64,000 bases of DNA. Origin: Eucommia ulmoides (Eukaryota; Streptophyta; Magnoliopsida; Garryales; Eucommiaceae). Below the pieces are notes generated by a model. That model did no database searches. It was given only the letters and a program-made list of their open reading frames with translations, and had not been told where the DNA came from. This document shows, piece after piece, positions 59,865 through 64,000 of the stretch. The stretch covers positions 12,346,880-12,410,879 of the forward strand of contig CM028336.1 of NCBI GenBank assembly GCA_016647705.1, read 5' to 3'. The position numbers and the translations under genes are program-made. Every line of letters starts with the position of its first letter. The first letter of the stretch is position 1.

Positions 59865-61542
59865 TGATAGGTATAATTTATCTATCTATTTCCAAACCAA
59901 ATATTGCTAGTTTTTGAGTATGTTTATTACATTTTAATATGTTTTTATGTGTTTTTGTATAAATCAGGTGTTTGAGGTGAAAAGGTATGAAAACGAATTA
60001 ATAATGATGAAATCGGATCAAGAACGATGGGAAAACATGCACGGAGGCAAAATTCAGGATAGTAGCCCACCGCCTAGGCGGTGAAACTGCAGAGAGGTTC
60101 CTGATTCCACCGCCTCCTCCACCACTGTAGCGAAGATCAAACCGATATACCTACCACCTAGGCGGTGAATCCCACCGCCTAGGCGGTCACTCTGCACTAG
60201 ATTTTAGATAATTACGGGTCAAGTTTTACTAGAGTGAGAAGAGTAAAGGTTATCGTTTTCATAGGTTTTGGTTGAGAATATTGTCGAGTACCGTAATTAT
60301 CATAATCTAATTTTATCTAGGAGATAGAAAATGAAATTTATAATTAATAATATACTAATACTAAAATACTAATTTATCTAATTAAACTATATTACTATTT
60401 TGAGACGTTTAAGGGAATGGATTATCAGGGGATTAAATTCATTTACAAATACGAGTTTGATCTCGTTTAGTTTACGTTAACGATGTTCGACTTATTTGAC
60501 AATCTCTATATCGTAAATTCATTCACTCCATCTCCCGAGTGACAAGTGAATGAATATGTGATTTCGCGTTAACACCGAAATCCCCCTCTAGCATTTTTTA
60601 GAACACATAGTCACACGAATCTTGCCCCAACGTCATTGATTGCACACTCTCTAACTCCCTCTTGGGTTATTAGATCGTCGCATTGTGTTTAAACCCTAGT
60701 CCAAATCCGGGGTTATCTCTTCTGAGTATCGAACCCCGTATTCTCAGTATATCATAACAAGCATAATAAACAAGGAGAAATGACAAACACAATCAAATAA
60801 CGAAAAACTACTATTAACAAAACACCACTTTAAAAATCACATATTCATAAATTATAGTAATCCCTAACGACCATAACCGTATATACAATGATAAACGAGC
60901 TAAATATACTCAAACCATAATCCAAAGTTAAGAAATAAAGAAAGAAACAAGAGAAACTAGCCGTAGTCCGAAGATTTGGCGCTAAAACCATTCCGAGATC
61001 GCTTCTCCTTCTTCGCCTTGTAATCTTTTCCTTCGGATTTGGTGGAGCATTCCCCAAAAACCTCTCAACCCTATTCTAACCCTAAGAGCTCTCATATGGA
61101 TGAAATAGAGGAGAGGAGGAAGATATAGGGCCAAAAAATATCTAAATAAATATTTAAAGTGTGTGCAGAGTCACCGCCGCGGCGGTGGTTAAGTCGGTTA
61201 AGCCACGACCTCGGCGGTAGACTCAGCAGTGGAATCAGGGCCTTCTCTAATGTTTCACCGCCTCGTCAGTGGGCTTCTAGCAGTTTTAGGCCCTCTCTGC
61301 ATATTCACCATTGCGGCGGTGGTCTGGACGCCACGGCGATAGGTTGCTTTTCAGAATCTTGCCTCTATGCTTGTTTTCCTACCGTTCTTGATCCGATTTG
61401 ATCGTTTATGATCTGTTTTCATCTCTTTTCACCCCACACACATGTTTTAATACAAAAAGAATAAAAATATATTAAAATACTATAATAACACTAAAAAACT
61501 AATAAGTTCAGTATGGAAATAGATAGGTAAATTACACCTATC
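59865..61542. mobile_element. Inverted pair of Athila-like LTR starts
   Basis: The left end reads TGATAGGTATAATTTA on the plus strand. The right end inverted reads GATAGGTGTAATTTACC. The arms match for about 0.35 kb (59865-60205 against 61542-61150), including GAAATCGGATCAAGAACG-like and GGCGGT-ACTCTGCAC words. From 61542 down to about 60210 the minus strand is a nearly full LTR, with GAATACGGGGTTCGATACTC near 60755 as in 32456. GTGTC (59860-59864) and GTGTA (61543-61547) may be the TSD. It is non-coding. Confidence 0.78.
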
Positions 61543-63083
61543 GTGTACCAAATCTACATGGGTCTAATCTTGTTATCTAAATCAATCTTTATTTATTTTG
61601 GAACCCTTACCTTTTTTATCTTTAGATTTTGGCTGAAAATAATTTCTTAAGGTATGCCCCATAATGTTAGGGTTAAAGCATTTCACAATTTTCTTAGTTT
61701 TAGGGAAAAAAAAAAAAATCTATGAAATCTCTTTTGTTTAATATTTTTCTGAAAACCAAGACCATTTGTGTTGAAAACACCTTTAGAACTTCCCAAAAGT
61801 ATTTTTAAATTGTTCTCACCAGTTGTAAATTTGAAAACAATAGAATTCAAATTCTCAACTTTGGATTTTAATTCCTTGTTTTTTTTTTTTTTAAACAGAT
61901 GACACATTTTTCGAAATTTGATTTTTAAGATAAGTGTTTTCAGCTTCATATCTTTCAATTTGTTTATTTAATGAAGTAACTATATTTTCTAAGGCACTAA
62001 TTTGAGAACACTGATTTTTATAATCATATAATAGCTTTTGATAAACGTCAAATAATTCATCAAAATTTGAAGAACAAGAACTAGAACATTTAGGTGCCTC
62101 ATCCCCAATGTCCATTAGGGTAAGGATCGTTGATTTGTTATTGTTGCTTGATGTTTCAGAGCTACTTGAATCTGAATCCTCCCACGTTGCTTTAATGGAT
62201 TTCTTCTCGCTCTTCTTTGATTATTTTTTTTGTTGTTGCGTTTTTTTTCCTATTTCGGATCAGGACAGTTTACTTGGAAATATATCTTTTTATGATAATT
62301 ATAACATTCAATATTATTCATATTGAAGTTCTTTCTTCAATGAAAAGTTCGTCGGGTCATCCTCCTGAAATGTTTTGTAAGAGCTACGTCTCGCTCTTGA
62401 TCAATGTCGAGGCTTATGTCATCACTGTCATCATCATCATCAATTTTTTGAGATTAAGCACTAGGGATTTTTGTCTGCTAGTTGTTGCTCCTTATTCATA
62501 TCCTCGGATAAATGACTTGTAAGTCATTAAATTGTTAATGAGCTCATCAATGGTGTATTGGCTCATATCCTTGGCTTCCTCAATTACCGTCACCTTAGGT
62601 TCCTAAGCTTTGGTTAAAGACCTCATAATTTTTCGGACACTCTGCAGCATTGAATATGGCTTTCCGAGCGCACTGAGGCTATTGCATATATTGGAGAACC
62701 TAGGGTACATGTCCTGGATGGTCTCTGTTTCACCCATTTTGAAAAGCTCAAATTGTTGGATCAAGACATTGATTTTGGACTCTTTCACCTGATTTATACC
62801 ATCATGTGTAATCCGATATCCACATTTCTTTTTTCAACTTGTAACCTGATATCCTATTATAGTCATTCACATCTAATCCAAAGAATAAAAGATTAATATC
62901 TTGAGCATTAATAGATAACTTTTTGAAATCATCTCCATCATACTTATCCTCTTTCGTAGCTTCACCATTAATAGATAGAACGAAAGGACCATTTTTAATA
63001 AATAACCATGCATCATAGTTAGTAGTCTGTAAGAAAGAAGACATTATGGCCTTCCAAAAAACATAATTATCACCTGTAAACAA

Positions 63084-63874
63084 CAATGATTTAAAAACTG
63101 GACCAGACCGGCCAGTTGGACTGGTTGAACCGTCGACCGGTTAGGTTTTCGGTTCGAAAATACACCAAAAACCGTTTATATGGTTAAATCGCTCGACCGC
63201 CCGGTTCGAACCAGTTCAACCGCGAATCGGTGAACTGGTCCAGTTTTCTTTGAACCGGTCGGGTTTTTGCCATCCCCATTTGTGTAACTATTTTCCCCAA
63301 AAAAACCCTAAAAAAATGTTGTCTTCTCCTCGCCGATCAACCACTGCCGACCTTCCTTATAACGTCATCGTCGACCCCCATTTGTACTATCATCGCCAAG
63401 TTGCAGAGAGAGAGACAGACAGAGACGTGTAGTGTGTACCTGTGAGAAAAGAGTAGCAAAGGAATTGAGAACAGGGAAGGAGCGACGGCTAGGTTAAATC
63501 ATTAGGTTAGGTCGTAATATATATATATTCAGCATGCATTTTTGTGTGGATAAGAATTGTAATTCAATGGATACAAAAAAGAAAAGGGTAATATTGTAAG
63601 TGGTCCTCAAAGTTTGATAGTTTGTCAAATTCATCCTTAAGAGTTTTAATCTATTAGTCAAAGTATGTCTTTTTTCCAGTTACAGTGTCTTCGGACATTT
63701 TCATTTTGAGCATTGTTTGGAATAAAGATTTAAATATTTCGATTTAAATGGTGAAAGTAATAATTAATATATATGACGTCACCGGTTCAACCACGGTTCG
63801 CCTACCGGTTGAACCGGTGACTCGTGAACCGGTGACTTTTCCGGTTCGATGTCCGGTCCATTTTAAAAACATTG
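63084..63874. mobile_element. Non-autonomous hAT element with GAACCGGT-rich ends
   Basis: It starts CAATGATTTAAAAACTGGAC and ends GTCCATTTTAAAAACATTG. GTAAACAA (63076-63083) and GTAAACAG (63875-63882) make a near-perfect 8-bp TSD. The ends are packed with GGTTGAACCGGT-type words. The frame at 63250-63432 is not recognised. It interrupts the copia gag phrase around LFTGDNY. Confidence 0.85.
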
Positions 63875-63904
63875 GTAAACAGTGGAGGAAAGTACATAGA
63901 TTGC

Positions 63905-64000
63905 TGATAAGTGTGATCTACCTACATATTTTCAAACCGATTTTGTTAGTTTTAGAGTAGTTTTTATATTTATTTTATTATATTTTAATTAGTTTTTATT
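63905..64000 (+). mobile_element. Start of another Athila-like LTR (runs off the window)
   Basis: TGATAAGTGTGATCTACCTA at 63905 parallels the LTR starts at 21787, 31481 and 59865. A parallel run follows (CAAACCGATTTTGTTAGTTT compared with TAAATCGAATTTTCCAGTTT at 31509). Confidence 0.7.

Larger units (their letters stand above)
59275..63904 (-). mobile_element. SIRE-like Ty1/copia relic (gag to integrase start)
   Basis: On the minus strand from high to low coordinates: gag N-terminus TGDNYVFWKAIMSS (about 63060), gag core INVLIQQFELFKM (about 62770), a decayed zinc knuckle (about 62290), a coiled-coil-like gag stretch (62115-61891), then VTFGDDARGKIVGIGNI and LKYNFLSISQLCDRGYNV (59840-59690), and CDACQLGKQSRYSF (about 59430). 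This order and the gag phrases fit the SIRE/Maximus group. It is interrupted by the insertions at 59865-61542 and 63084-63874. It is broken, with several breaks. Confidence 0.82.

Noticed and set aside
59275-63904. The 56.0-56.8 kb copia relic as the other end of the 59.3-63.9 kb copia relic
   Set aside because: They lie on opposite strands and are separated by a Tekay-like LTR fragment, so they are best kept as two elements.

Overview
The window is repeat-rich, AT-rich plant nuclear DNA. It has spliceosomal introns, plant-type LTR retrotransposons (Athila-like and Tekay/Del-like Ty3/gypsy, and several Ty1/copia groups), TRIMs, Au-type SINEs, hAT and Mutator elements and Tourist-like MITEs. 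The one recognisable host gene family is eudicot-like in sequence and intron layout. I cannot name the species.

The core is a tandem segmental duplication of a biotin-protein ligase gene (holocarboxylase synthetase, HCS1-like). The right copy (36367-47242, + strand) is intact. Ten exons join in phase into 369 codons, and the product carries the biotinyl-AMP binding and ligase motifs of the BirA/HCS family. The left copy (8361-33160) is a decayed pseudogene with an inverted duplication of its first exons, lost exons 3, 9 and 10, and several large insertions. Because the right copy keeps the matching empty site for most of these insertions, their ends and target-site duplications (TSDs) can be read directly. 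They are a hAT transposon (10933-15553), a solo LTR (17698-19982), an Athila-like element (21787-33018) and a knot of TRIM LTRs (33161-34486). The right copy has gained other elements in its introns: an Au SINE holding a hAT MITE, a second SINE, and MITEs.

Layout: 1-4496, Tekay/Del-like LTR element on the minus strand with a nested solo LTR; 4497-7213, a roughly 900-bp tandem array built from LTR and copia-relic pieces; 7214-34860, left duplicate (pseudogene plus insertions); 34892-47242, right duplicate (MITE, copia relic, intact HCS gene); 47243-49792, no gene seen; 49793-51841, possible Mutator-like element with a GTTAAC-rich interior; 52085-55445, short tandem duplications and a second solo LTR; 55733-56760, MULE and copia relics; 57060-58060, Tekay-like LTR fragment; 58061-59270, nothing recognised; 59275-63904, minus-strand SIRE-like copia relic holding an inverted-LTR insertion and a non-autonomous hAT; 63905-64000, the start of another Athila-like LTR.

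I found no CRISPR array, operon, rRNA, tRNA gene or multi-gene system. What stands out is structural: the intact/dead ligase pair with its record of insertions, a possible intron-retention switch between plastid and cytosolic ligase, an insertion bounded by two inverted LTR starts, LTR families packed with short palindromic motifs, and the GTTAAC cluster.
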